A stretch of 64,000 nucleotides of DNA from Ignavibacteria bacterium (GTDB lineage Bacteria; Bacteroidota; Ignavibacteria; Tepidaquicellales; Tepidaquicellaceae): positions 248,001-312,000 of the forward strand of contig JADJMZ010000003.1 of assembly GCA_016709315.1 (NCBI GenBank), read 5' to 3'. The notes beneath the pieces were generated by a model that saw nothing but the letters and a program-made list of their open reading frames with translations, searched no databases and was not told where the DNA came from. Numbering within the stretch: the stretch's first letter is position 1; every line of letters begins with the position of its first letter. Of the stretch, positions 7,219 to 17,800 are shown piece after piece. Position numbers and translations under genes: made by a program.

Positions 7219-9264
7219 TTGAAATCTGTCTACAGTTATCTTGCAATAATACTTGTTACATTTCTTGTCTACTACAATTCGCTTTCAAACGAATTTGTTT
7301 TTGACGATGAAAGCGTAATACAGAATAATCAGTCTATCACAAGCACGGATAACATTCCGAAATTTTTCACAGCGGAAGACGGATTTCATAAAGTTATCGG
7401 AAGATATTACAGACCAATTGTTTCTACTTCTTATGCAGTTGATTTTTCCATCTGGGGTTTGAATCCATACGGATTTCATCTTACCAATATCATAATACAC
7501 ATTTTATCCTGTCTGCTGCTGTATAAAATTCTCTCTATGCTTTTCTGGAGATACAAATACAGAAATTTATTTGCATTATTTTCGACACTCATATTTGCAG
7601 TTCATCCCGTTCATACTGAAGCGGTAAGCTGGATTAGCGGCAGGACTGATTCAATGGTTACAATGTTTTTCTTCGCGTCATTTCTTTTTTATATTGAATA
7701 CACAAAAGAGCTGAGGTTTGAATCCAAAGAACACTCGCTTCAGACAGTAAAAGGAAACAGAACCATTTATCTTATAATGTCACTGTTCTTTTATTCGCTC
7801 GGACTTCTTACAAAGGAAATGATCGTAACAATGCCTCTTATTATATTGGCTTATGATTTTATTTACAGAAAGAAGGACTTTGATTACATAAAAAAACACA
7901 TTTACGTATATGCATCGTTTGCCGGAATAACTCTTATTTATCTATTGCTCAGATATTATCTGTTAATGGATATCCCGGAAAGGGAAAGTTATCTTTATTT
8001 TTTCGGAAAAGATTTTACTGTCACGATCGGAACAATGATCAAAACAATTCCTGTATATTTCAGACTTCTGTTTGCGCCGTTTCAGCTTCTTTATCATTAC
8101 AACGGAGTTATAGCGGATGCAAAGTCTTTAATTGATTCTGAAGTATTACTCTCAGCGGCATTCATAATTGTACTGATTTATCTGAGTTATATTTTTTATA
8201 AAAAAGACAGCATTGTATCTTTCTGCATAGCATTTTTTCTGATCACACTTCTTCCTGTGATGAATTTCATTCCTTCAATGAATCTGATGGCGGAAAGGTT
8301 CCTTTATATGGTATCATTCTGTCTTGTACTTCTGATATGTCATATTTCACTTCTCGGAAGCGCAAAGAGAGATTTTACGATTCTCATATTCGGATTAACA
8401 ATAATTGTAATTTCACTTTCATATCTTACTTATGTCAGAAATGAACAATGGAAGGATAACAATACTTTGTATATGACAGGAAACAATGTAAACGGGACTG
8501 TTCTTCTTGTAAATTCAGGAAATATTCTTGCAAATCAGAAAAAGTACGATGAAGCTTCAAAATTATATAAAAAAGCAATTGAGATTCGTGATAATAACGT
8601 GCTTGCTCATCACAATTTAGGTCTAATTTATCTTATCAGAGGAAGTCTTGATTCTGCCGAAGTAAAATTTAAAAAAGGAATTTCAATAGATTCTCTTGCG
8701 CCTGACGGATATTTTCAGCTTGCGACAGTTTACAATATGCAGGAAAAAAAAGAAGATGCCATTTTGATGCTTGAGAAACTGCAGAATGTAGTTCCTGACT
8801 ATAAAGGGTCGTCTGCACTGCTTCAAACATTAAAGTCCGGAGAAAGTACCGGAACAAGTATGCTTCCGGGTGCATTCGGCAACGATGAAGCATTAAATAC
8901 TAAGTTAGCAACATTGCAGAAAAGATCTTATAAATTATATTCAGAGAAGAAATACGAAGATGCAGTTAATGATTTGAAAGAACTTATCAGACTCAGTCCC
9001 GATGCATCTTCAAAATCCGGCTTTCTCAATAACATTGCAATGTGTTATTCGGAATTGAAGAATCCGCAGATGGAAGAAAAATATTTCCTTGAATCCATTT
9101 CAACAGATCCCAAAAATATTAACGCACTTAACGGACTGTCTGCATTTTATCTGAAAGCAGATAACAGGGAAAAAGCTTTAGAATATATAAGAAAGATACT
9201 GCTGTTAAACCCATCCGATGAGAATGCAAAAAGGAAACTTGATTCTCTGAATAAAGAAAAATAA
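7219..9264 (+). CDS. TMTC-like membrane GT-C protein with C-terminal TPR repeats
   Basis: 681 aa. The start codon is TTG at 7219; no in-frame ATG lies nearby. About ten membrane helices fill residues 5-405. The first extracytoplasmic loop carries FDDESVIQNN (Asp29-Asp30), the acidic motif of GT-C sugar transferases, and HPVHTEAVSWISGRTD follows near 135, a signature of TMTC/DUF1736-type O-mannosyltransferases. From about 425 to 680 there are TPR units (AHHNLGLIYLIRGSLDSAEVKFKKGI, NNIAMCYSELKNPQMEEKYFLESI, and others). It likely transfers a lipid-linked sugar to exported proteins, with the TPRs binding the substrate (inference from family). No glycosylation partner lies beside it, though two secreted giants follow. 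Confidence 0.75.
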   Translation: MKSVYSYLAIILVTFLVYYNSLSNEFVFDDESVIQNNQSITSTDNIPKFFTAEDGFHKVIGRYYRPIVSTSYAVDFSIWGLNPYGFHLTNIIIHILSCLLLYKILSMLFWRYKYRNLFALFSTLIFAVHPVHTEAVSWISGRTDSMVTMFFFASFLFYIEYTKELRFESKEHSLQTVKGNRTIYLIMSLFFYSLGLLTKEMIVTMPLIILAYDFIYRKKDFDYIKKHIYVYASFAGITLIYLLLRYYLLMDIPERESYLYFFGKDFTVTIGTMIKTIPVYFRLLFAPFQLLYHYNGVIADAKSLIDSEVLLSAAFIIVLIYLSYIFYKKDSIVSFCIAFFLITLLPVMNFIPSMNLMAERFLYMVSFCLVLLICHISLLGSAKRDFTILIFGLTIIVISLSYLTYVRNEQWKDNNTLYMTGNNVNGTVLLVNSGNILANQKKYDEASKLYKKAIEIRDNNVLAHHNLGLIYLIRGSLDSAEVKFKKGISIDSLAPDGYFQLATVYNMQEKKEDAILMLEKLQNVVPDYKGSSALLQTLKSGESTGTSMLPGAFGNDEALNTKLATLQKRSYKLYSEKKYEDAVNDLKELIRLSPDASSKSGFLNNIAMCYSELKNPQMEEKYFLESISTDPKNINALNGLSAFYLKADNREKALEYIRKILLLNPSDENAKRKLDSLNKEK

Positions 9265-9296
9265 GTTAATTTAATTTTCTTTTTTTAGATATCAAA

Positions 9297-9520
9297 ATCA
9301 TAGAATTGACTCTTAAAATAATCTGACTTATTTTTGACTAAACAATTTTAACACTCCAAACTTTTCTGAAGATTGAAATTTTACACTTACATATTTCAAT
9401 TGGTCCCTATGTAAACATTCCTTTGCAATAATCATTTATAAAAAAATTATTTCCAAAAGCACCAAAACACAAATCACTAATTAACTAAAAAAATCTCTAT
9501 TAATTATAGAGGAGGAAAAA
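9297..9520 (+). repeat. Duplicated upstream region, copy 1 (promoter/leader of beta-helix gene 1)
   Basis: From atcatagaattgactctta to the start codon this segment is repeated, with small changes, at 14668-14888. The conservation of a 220-bp non-coding leader in both copies suggests it carries the promoter and translational control for both large genes. No sigma motif can be assigned with confidence. Confidence 0.85.
9494..9515 (+). promoter_or_regulatory. Strong Shine-Dalgarno partly sequestered in a small hairpin
   Basis: agaggagg at 9508-9515 lies 5 bp before the ATG, an unusually strong ribosome site for this genome. Its 5' part pairs with ctcta at 9495-9499 (ctcta-N7-tagag). The same hairpin, with a different loop, precedes gene 2 at 14864-14879. 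The stem is kept while the loop differs in sequence and length, which hints at selection for the structure. Confidence 0.55.
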
Positions 9521-12500
9521 ATGAAAAAAAAGATTCAGTTAATGTTGACAGCATTTTTGTTTGTCTTCATCTTAGCGGGTAATTTTGCTAATGCACAGGT
9601 GGATGTCGTTGCCGGAGGCACAACTACTTATGCCAATTTAAAATTAGCATTTGATGCAATCAATTTAGGTACACACACAGGTGCAATAACAATTAACATC
9701 ACAGGTGCAGGAACTTATACTGACCCTGCAGCTCCAGCAATTCTTAACAGCACAGGTGTCGGTGCAGCGAACTATACATCCGTTCTGATCAGACCAACTG
9801 CAGACGGTGTATCTATCAATGCTACTACAGTTCTCGGAAGAGGCGTTATAGAATTAAACGCAGCAGACAATGTCACTATAGACGGTGATAATCCAAACAC
9901 AGGCGGCATAAACAGAAACCTTACTATTCAGAATTTAGCCGCTGCTACAACTACATACACTTCAGTAGTAAGGATTATGACTTCTGCGACAGCAACATTT
10001 ACTTCAGCTGATAACAACACAGTAAAAAATTGCCTTATTACAGGTAGCGCAGTAGGAAGAATGATTTCAACAGCTACAAGCACTACAGGCAGTGAAAACA
10101 CAACATTCGGAATTTATGTTGGAGCAGGAGCAGGACTAACACCTACTGCAATTACCTCCGTTACATCAAACACAGCTCCTTCCGGATCTACAGTAAATTC
10201 TTTCTTAGTAGATAATAACGCTGTCATTTCCTGCGCAAGAGGAATAGTATTCAACGGCGCAGCAGCAACAGTCTCAACAGGCGTAACAGTAACAAACAAT
10301 TCAGTCGGTGATCAGTTAACAACTCCGACACCTGCCACGCCGCCTTATACTTCCCCGACTTCAACAGTTTACACAAAGGGAATTTATCTGGCCGGAACAG
10401 CGGCAGTTACCGTAACAGGTAATGCAATTAAGAACGTCATGTCCTATGTTGCGACAACAACATCAGGAATTGAACTTGCAGCCGCTATCGGAACATCAGT
10501 TACGATCAGCAGCAATACAATAAACAACATGACTTCAAACGGTACATCAGGTGCCGCTAAAGGAATTTTAGTTTCATCAGCTACAGGAACTTATACAATA
10601 AGTAAAAATATAATTAACAACACTCAGGAAATGGGTACTTCCAGCGGAACAGCGGGAATTGATGCTACAGGTACTGTTACATCCGCTACAATAGAACTTA
10701 ACAGAATCACTACAGTTTATAACAGAAGCACGGGAACATGGGGCGCAAGCGGTATTATTTTCGGAGGAACAGCCGTTACCGTAAAGAATAATACTGTAAG
10801 CGATGTAAAAATGGACATGACCGGAGGGGCTGCTTTCAGCACAACTTTCGGAGTACACGGAATAAGATGTAATGCAGGTACAAATCATAAAGTTTATCAT
10901 AACTCCGTAAACTTGTACGGATCATTATTCGGAACAGCGGCTGGAAGCATTTTAACTTCAGCATTCTGTATAGTCGGTACGGGTCAGACAGGTATTACTG
11001 TTTATAATAATGCTTTCATGAACAGATTAAGCGGCGGCACGGCAGGAACTGTAGCTCACGTTGGAGTTTATCTTCCTTCCGCAGGTACAAGCGCTATGAA
11101 TCTGACAATTAATAACAATGCTTATTATTGCGGTACAGATGCAACAACACAGGGAATCGGACAAGCAGGAACTACAGCTTCAGCTCCGACTTATCTTACA
11201 CTTGCAGCTTTGAAAGTTTATACCGGTACATTAAACGTAGCGGGAACAAATGACAATGCTTCACAGGGAAATACAGCTACAACATTCGCACCATTCACAA
11301 GTGATACTGATTTCCATATTCCTACTGGTTTAGCTTCACCGCTTGAATCAGGTGGTGTAAGTCAGGTAACTACAGGTGTAACTACCGACTATGATCAGCC
11401 GACTCCTGATGTAAGACCGGGTCCGGCAGGATCTATTTATGGCGGCGCATCAGCCCCGGATATCGGAGCTGACGAATTTGACGGAATAAATAATCTTCCT
11501 CCTGCAATAACATATACTGCATTAGGAAATACAACATCTACATCCAATAGAAATCTGAATGGAGTTACAATCACAGATGCAGACGGCGTAAATAATACTA
11601 CTTTTAAGCCAAGGATCTATTACAAAAAATCTACTGATCCAAATACTGTAACAGGATGGCAAAATCAGCAATCAACAGGTACATATGATTTCCTGATTGA
11701 TAATTCACTTATTGGAGGTGTCTCGGCAGGAGACGTGATTCAGTATTTCGTAGTTGCACAGGATCTGTCAGGTACACCATTAGTTGGAATTAACTCAGGT
11801 ACTTTTGCTGCTACTCCTTCAAGCGTTGCATTAACAGCAGCAGCATTCCCTATAACCGGATCTATCAGACAATACACTATCGTCGGAGCTCCGCTTTCAG
11901 GTGATTATACAATCGGCGTTGCATTGTTAAACAGAGCTTTAGGAAAGAACATTACAATGGAAAGAGTTGTAAAGAAAGTTATGAAAGAAGTTTTTGTTGC
12001 CGATGAAAATACAGATAATGTAAAATCTACAGATGCACCGGTTTCAACTTCATTAAGCAGCACAAAAGGAAAAATGGTTATGAAAGAAGTTGAAGAAGTT
12101 TCTTTTGTACCTATGGAAAACGGAAGAGAATACACCGGACCTCTTTATTCAAAGAGATCAGAGAATCCGGGACTTCCGGTTGATGCAGGTGTTGGCGTTT
12201 ACGGAACAGTTACAGCAGCTGTTAATGACCTTAATTTAAGAGGCATCAGCGGAGCAGTAAGATTCTTATTACTCGATGCTACTTATCCGTCAGAAACTTA
12301 TCCAATAATAATTAATGATATAACAGGAGCTTCTGCTACCAATACATTTACATTAAAACCAAATACAGGAGTTACATCGTCTATCAGCGGAGCATCAGCA
12401 AGCACTGCAGCAATAAAGGTATTGTCAAGCTACGCTACAATTGACGGTTCAAACACTGTAAACGGAACAACAAGAGATCTGACAATTGAAAATACTAGTA

Positions 12501-13810
12501 TAACTGCACCGATAGCAGTCTGGTTCGGATCTACAGGAACCACAACTATGAATGCTTCCGGAATCATAAACTGTAATGTAATTAACGGAGTAAATACATC
12601 TTCCGCTATTGTTCTTACTGACGGAGCAGTGACTACTGCCGGCGGATATTTCACTAATTTCACTATCCAGAATAATAATGTTCAAAAAGCATATATCGGC
12701 ATTTATTCATTCTATGCTACAGCAGCAGGAAACGGAAACGGATGTGTTTACAGAAGTAATACAATCAATTCAACAGGTGCCAACAGTGTAAGATTGGTTG
12801 GTATTTATGTTCAGGGTGCAGATGGTGCACTTGTAACAAAAAATGATATAGGAAATTTTGACGGAACTTCAGCTGAAGACGATAAAGGTGTATGGTTTGC
12901 AACAGGAACTGTCAACAGTACAATTGCGGCAAACAACATACATGATCTTGTTTACACAGGAACCGGCGGATATGGCGGTCACGGATCATATATTTCATCA
13001 GGTGTTACAGGATGTAACAATACAGTTGTAAATAATATGTATGCAAATATGTCGGGAGACGGCTGGAATTATACTTCCATTCCTACTGACAACCCAATCG
13101 GAATTGTAATTACAGGAACACAAACAGGCGTTAAAGTATATTACAATTCAATTAACATGTACGGAAATACTTTGAATCAAACCAGCTCTATGTCAATGGG
13201 AATATATCTCGGAGCAGGTTCAGTCGCTGATATCAGAAACAACAGTATCGCAAACAGTCAGGGATTACTGGCAGCAACAGGATACGGAACAGTTGGTGTA
13301 TATGCAGTAACTGACAACACTCAGTTTTCAACAATAAATAACAATAATTATTATGTAAGTCCTACAGGATCAGGTGTTGCTTACATAGGACAAATTGCCG
13401 CTGCCGGTTCACTTAATTTAGGAGCATGGCAGACAGCGACAGCTCAGGATGCAAACAGCGTTTCAGGCAATCCTCAGTATCAAACCAATACTAATCTTCA
13501 TGTAAGTCTTGCAACAAACTCCATACTGAATAACAACGGAGGATTGGGAACAGGCGTTACAGATGACTACGATGCACCGAATGTAAGAAGCGCAACAACT
13601 CCTGATATCGGAGCGGATGAATTCCAGGGAACTTATGTAGTAAATCTTACAATAGCTCTGGAAGCATGTCCTTCCAACAACATAACAGTAGCTTTATACA
13701 CCAGCGGATGCGGTCTTATTGCCTCACAGACAATTGCTTACAGGTCCGGGGAGCATATACTGTTGCAATACCTTATACAACAATTTCAAATGCAACAACA
13801 TGCTGGATAA
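9521..13810 (+). CDS. Giant secreted beta-helix protein 1, frameshifted near its C-terminus
   Basis: 1429 aa in this frame. Signal peptide 1-26 (ending NAQ/ANAQV). Two Thr/Gly/Asn-rich parallel beta-helix regions (about 60-600 and 930-1350) have many short turns such as NNTVKNCLITG, VTVTNNSVGDQ and TIQNNNVQKAYIGIY. Between them lies an Ig-like/CARDB-type stretch and a conserved charged module, GAPLSGDYTIGVALLNRALGKN followed by repeated MKEV motifs (about 790-900). Compared with the paralogue at 14889, the sequence near 13740-13752 has lost two bases (ACA to A) and gained one G, a net -1 shift. The last residues from about 1408 are therefore out of frame, and the dockerin-like domain is lost. 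If the shift were repaired the product would be about 1565 aa. Confidence 0.8.
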   Translation: MKKKIQLMLTAFLFVFILAGNFANAQVDVVAGGTTTYANLKLAFDAINLGTHTGAITINITGAGTYTDPAAPAILNSTGVGAANYTSVLIRPTADGVSINATTVLGRGVIELNAADNVTIDGDNPNTGGINRNLTIQNLAAATTTYTSVVRIMTSATATFTSADNNTVKNCLITGSAVGRMISTATSTTGSENTTFGIYVGAGAGLTPTAITSVTSNTAPSGSTVNSFLVDNNAVISCARGIVFNGAAATVSTGVTVTNNSVGDQLTTPTPATPPYTSPTSTVYTKGIYLAGTAAVTVTGNAIKNVMSYVATTTSGIELAAAIGTSVTISSNTINNMTSNGTSGAAKGILVSSATGTYTISKNIINNTQEMGTSSGTAGIDATGTVTSATIELNRITTVYNRSTGTWGASGIIFGGTAVTVKNNTVSDVKMDMTGGAAFSTTFGVHGIRCNAGTNHKVYHNSVNLYGSLFGTAAGSILTSAFCIVGTGQTGITVYNNAFMNRLSGGTAGTVAHVGVYLPSAGTSAMNLTINNNAYYCGTDATTQGIGQAGTTASAPTYLTLAALKVYTGTLNVAGTNDNASQGNTATTFAPFTSDTDFHIPTGLASPLESGGVSQVTTGVTTDYDQPTPDVRPGPAGSIYGGASAPDIGADEFDGINNLPPAITYTALGNTTSTSNRNLNGVTITDADGVNNTTFKPRIYYKKSTDPNTVTGWQNQQSTGTYDFLIDNSLIGGVSAGDVIQYFVVAQDLSGTPLVGINSGTFAATPSSVALTAAAFPITGSIRQYTIVGAPLSGDYTIGVALLNRALGKNITMERVVKKVMKEVFVADENTDNVKSTDAPVSTSLSSTKGKMVMKEVEEVSFVPMENGREYTGPLYSKRSENPGLPVDAGVGVYGTVTAAVNDLNLRGISGAVRFLLLDATYPSETYPIIINDITGASATNTFTLKPNTGVTSSISGASASTAAIKVLSSYATIDGSNTVNGTTRDLTIENTSITAPIAVWFGSTGTTTMNASGIINCNVINGVNTSSAIVLTDGAVTTAGGYFTNFTIQNNNVQKAYIGIYSFYATAAGNGNGCVYRSNTINSTGANSVRLVGIYVQGADGALVTKNDIGNFDGTSAEDDKGVWFATGTVNSTIAANNIHDLVYTGTGGYGGHGSYISSGVTGCNNTVVNNMYANMSGDGWNYTSIPTDNPIGIVITGTQTGVKVYYNSINMYGNTLNQTSSMSMGIYLGAGSVADIRNNSIANSQGLLAATGYGTVGVYAVTDNTQFSTINNNNYYVSPTGSGVAYIGQIAAAGSLNLGAWQTATAQDANSVSGNPQYQTNTNLHVSLATNSILNNNGGLGTGVTDDYDAPNVRSATTPDIGADEFQGTYVVNLTIALEACPSNNITVALYTSGCGLIASQTIAYRSGEHILLQYLIQQFQMQQHAG

Positions 13811-14217
13811 AAGTAACAAATGAGAATTCACTTGTTATCTGGAGCAGTGCACTATCAACATTCACAGCTTCAGCAATAAGCTACAACTTCACAACAGGAC
13901 TAAGTCAGGTATTCGGTAACACAAACCTGATCAATGTAGGCGGAGTATGGAGCATGATCTCAGGTGATGTAAATCAGGACGACGCAGTTGACGGTACGGA
14001 TCTTGCTGATATAGACAATGACGCTATCAGCGGAGTTCCGGGAAGTATCAGCGGCAATCCGACAGACCTTAACTGTGACGGATTTGTAGATTCAAGCGAT
14101 CTTTCATATGCAGACAACAATGCAACAGTAGGATACTTCGGAGCAGGACCTTGTTCACCTGCAGGCTTTCCGCACAGTACAAATACTAACGACAGCAAAG
14201 TAAACAGCAGTAAATAA
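13666..14217 (+). pseudogene. Detached dockerin-bearing 3' end of beta-helix gene 1
   Basis: This frame carries the remainder of gene 1 after the frameshift. From about base 13746 the translation (GAYTVAIPYTTISN...) is essentially identical to the last ~175 residues of the paralogue at 14889-20009. It contains two calcium-loop repeats, DVNQDDAVDGTD and DLNCDGFVDSSD, the spacing of a type I dockerin. The first ~27 codons after the nominal ATG at 13666 are out-of-frame gene 1 sequence, and no ribosome site is seen, so it is probably not translated separately. Confidence 0.75.
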
Positions 14218-14267
14218 ATCTCAGAAATAAATTGATGTACTTCTGAAAAGAAGCATATCAGGAACTT

Positions 14268-14304
14268 AAAACCCGGATGATGAAAATTGTCCGGGTTTTT
14301 TATT
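14268..14304 (+). terminator. Rho-independent terminator after beta-helix gene 1
   Basis: aaaacccgga (14268-14277) pairs with tccgggtttt (14290 onward) around a 12-nt loop and is followed by a T-rich tract. An almost identical hairpin follows gene 2 at 20060, so the terminator was duplicated with the gene. Confidence 0.85.
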
Positions 14305-14408
14305 GTTTATAATTGTCAGTTAAAATTAAATTAATTGAATCTGCATCTTTCTAATTTTTTAACTTATCATCCTCAAAAATTTCAATACAAATAAACACAT
14401 CCGTCCAA

Positions 14409-14611
14409 TCGGAAAGGATATGATTGTTACTCATGGTTTAACTCCATCCATTCCTACATCATCGAGTGATGTTACATTTCCTTCTATCTCTGCAGATATA
14501 ACAAACGGTTCCAGACGAGGTAACATTTACATTACTTTCTGCGACGCAAGAAACAGAGATCCGGATATTTTTCTCGTCAGATCCACAAACCGGGGAGCAA
14601 ACTGGTCCGCT
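14409..14611 (+). pseudogene. Fragment of a BNR-repeat/T9SS gene (copy of 22248-22446)
   Basis: About 200 bp match the middle of the intact gene at 21410-23125 (from its base ~22248 to ~22446) at roughly 90% identity. It includes VTFPSISADI, GNIYITFCDARN and the Asp-box RSTNRGANWS. Both ends are cut inside the reading frame: upstream it joins acatccgtccaa, the terminal sequence of repeat family 1, and downstream it runs into unrelated sequence and then the duplicated leader of gene 2. It is a dead fragment with no start signal. Confidence 0.85.
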
Positions 14612-14667
14612 GAATCTTATTGCAGCATTCGGCTGATTTGCAGGGGAGAGATTATATTGGTATCCAC

Positions 14668-14888
14668 ATCATAGAATTGACTCTTAAATTAATCTGACTT
14701 ATTTTTGATCAAACATTTTTTATCACCCCAAATTTTCTAAAGATTGAAATTTTACACATACATATTTCAATTAGTACCCTTGTAAACATTCTGGCTCATA
14801 ATCATATTTAAAAAAATATTTCTAAAATCACCAAAACACAAATCACTAATTAATTAAAAAAATCTCTATTAACATAGAGGAGGAAAAA
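14668..14888 (+). repeat. Duplicated upstream region, copy 2 (promoter/leader of beta-helix gene 2)
   Basis: Counterpart of 9297-9520. It starts atcatagaattgactctta and ends with the same GAGGAGG ribosome site and small ctcta/tagag hairpin (14864-14879). The two copies differ by scattered substitutions and short indels. Confidence 0.85.
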
Positions 14889-17800
14889 ATGAAAAAAAAG
14901 ATTCAATCCTTATTTCTGGCAATTTTATTTGCAGTAACTCTGGCATTCAGCAGCGCTGATGCACAGGTGACAGTTGCCGGATCAGCAGGTGCAGCAAACG
15001 GCAGTTATGCCACACTTAAAGCTGCATTTGATGCTCTTAACCTGGAAACAACTCAGGCAGGCAACAATATTACTATTACAATTAACGCAGGTACATACCT
15101 GCCAAATTCAGAGACTGCTCCGTGCGTATTAAATCAGCCTACTACAAGCTCATGGACATCACTTACTATTACACCTATCGGTGCTGTAACAGTCAGCGGT
15201 GCAATAGCAGCAGGAAGTCCGCTGATCGATCTTAATGGTGCGGACAACGTAACTATTGACGGTTTGAATGCAAGCGGTAATTCTATGATCATAGAAAATA
15301 CAACCGTATCTGCAACAACCGGTACAAGTACCATTCGTCTTCAGACAGATGCTACAGGTAATACTATCACAAGATGTTCTGTCTTAGGCGCTTCAACAAT
15401 GGCAGTCGGTACGAACGGTGGAAATATTTATTTCGGAGCAAATGCAGTTACAGGAAGTGACAACAATACAGTTTCAAACTGTAATATCGGACCTTCAGGT
15501 GCTAACCTTCCTACAAAGGGAGTTTATGCCAACGGTACCGCAACAGCTACTTCAAATTACAATAACAACAATACAATCACCGGATGTAATATTTATGACT
15601 TCTTCGGAGCTGCTGTACAGAGCGCAGGAATTTATATAACCGGCGGTAATACAGATTACACAATTACAAATAATAAAGTTTATCAGACTGCAGCAAGAAC
15701 ACAAACAACTGGTTCTATACATGCAGGAATACAGTTAGCAAGTGCGAATATCAACAACTGTACAATAACCGGAAACACAGTCGGATACGCTTCAAATACC
15801 GGCACAGGCACTTATACATTTGCAGGAGTATCTTCTTCAAGCAGATTCTATCCTATCTATCAGTCTGCACACGGTACATTAACCGCATCATCCTATCAGG
15901 GGAATACAGTTACAGCGATTTCCTTAAGCGGTTTGTTATCAGGAACAAGTACTTCATCTCCTTTTGCAGGTATTTTAGTAACTTCAGGTCTTGCAGTTAT
16001 CGGAAATGTAACAGGTAACACAGTCGGAAGTACTTCAGTTTCAGGATCAATTTCTTATACCAGCAGTGGTACATCAACCGGTGAATTATACGGAATATAT
16101 TACTTCCCGTCAGCTGTATGCAATGTATCAAATAACATTGTAGGCGGTATAACCGGAACAAATACTTCAACAGGCGGACTTTTAATTTACGGTATAAGAG
16201 CATTTACCTCTTCTACAGTAATTAATACAATGGTGAATAATACAGTTGGATATTCTGCAGCTCCAATTACCAATAACGCAGCTACTTCAACTGCATCAAG
16301 AGTTATCGGACTCTATGCACAGTCTGGAGCATCAGTAGTTACAGGAAACACAATTACGAATTTATTCTGCGTTGCTCCGAATGTTGGAACAGGCTCAGCA
16401 TCATCCGTTATCGGATTATGGAGTGATAACTCATCTGCCACACTGGGCAATGATGTTTCAAGAAATATTATACATACATTAAGTAATACAAATGCAACAG
16501 CAGCAGTGTGGGTTACAGGTATGTCATACAACGGCTCAACAACAGGCACACATAAAGTATCAAGAAATTTCATTCATTCGCTTAACATGACTTCTTCAAG
16601 CGCAACTGCAACGATGAACGGAATTTACATTATCGGAGGTCTTACAACATATCAGAATAATATGGTAAGATTAGGAGTTGATGCGACTGGTACTGATGTA
16701 ACAGCAGGAGTTGCAATAAACGGTATCAGCGAGCAGGTTGCAGGTACAGATAATATTTATTTCAATTCAGTCTACATCGGTGGATCAAATGTAGGCGGAT
16801 CTGCAAATTCATATGCTTTTGTAAGTACAATTACAACAAACACAAGAAACTTCAGGGATAACATATTCTTTAATGCACGTTCAAATGGCGGAGCTGGAAC
16901 AGGTAAACATTATGCAGTAAGAGTCGGAGGGACAGCTCCGAATCCAGCCGGTCTTACAATTAACAACAATGTCTATTTTGCAAACGGAACGGGAGCAGTT
17001 TTTGGATTCTTCAACTCTCTTGATGTAGCAAATCTGGCAGCATGGCAGGCAGCAGTCGGATTGGATGCAAACAGCTTCTATGGCAATCCGCAATATCAGA
17101 CTCCAAACGGAACATCTGCAACAGTAGATCTTCATATTAATCCTTCAATTAATACTCCTGCAGAAGGTAACGGGTTTGATGTAGTTTCAATAACTGATGA
17201 TTATGACGGACAAACTAGATCAGGCTTATCACCTGTTGATATCGGCGCAGACGCAGGAAACTTTACGGGAACTGATCTTGCGGGACCGTCAATAACTATT
17301 TCTCCTTTATTGACAAATACAAGTTCTACCGGTGACAGAGCAATAACAGGTGCTCAAATTACAATTACGGATGTTTCGGGTGTCCCGACATCAGGAACAC
17401 TGCAGCCAAGAATTTATTACAAAAAAAATGCAGGTGCATACTTTTCCGCTCAAGGCAGTTTGAATGGCGGTTCAGGAACAAACGGAACATGGAGTTTCAC
17501 TATTTTAGCTGCAGACATGGGTGGATTAACGGGAGGTGATGTCGTTTCTTACTTTGTTATAGCTCAGGACGTTTTGGGCAACATTGGCGCAAATCCATCT
17601 GCCGGATTAGTTGCAACAAATGTAAATACAGTTACAACTCCACCGACAACACCACATTCTTATATTATTGTAGGAGCACCGCTTTCAGGTGATTATACAA
17701 TTGGTGTTGCAATGTTAAACAGAGCTTTAGGAAAGAATATTACCATGGAAAGAGTTGTAAAGAAAGTTATGAAAGAAGTTTTTGTTGCCGATGAAAGTAC

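Noticed and set aside
14420..14674. Open frame as an independent 84-aa gene
   Set aside because: Its sequence is an internal piece of the BNR gene that runs into unrelated DNA; it is a dead fragment.
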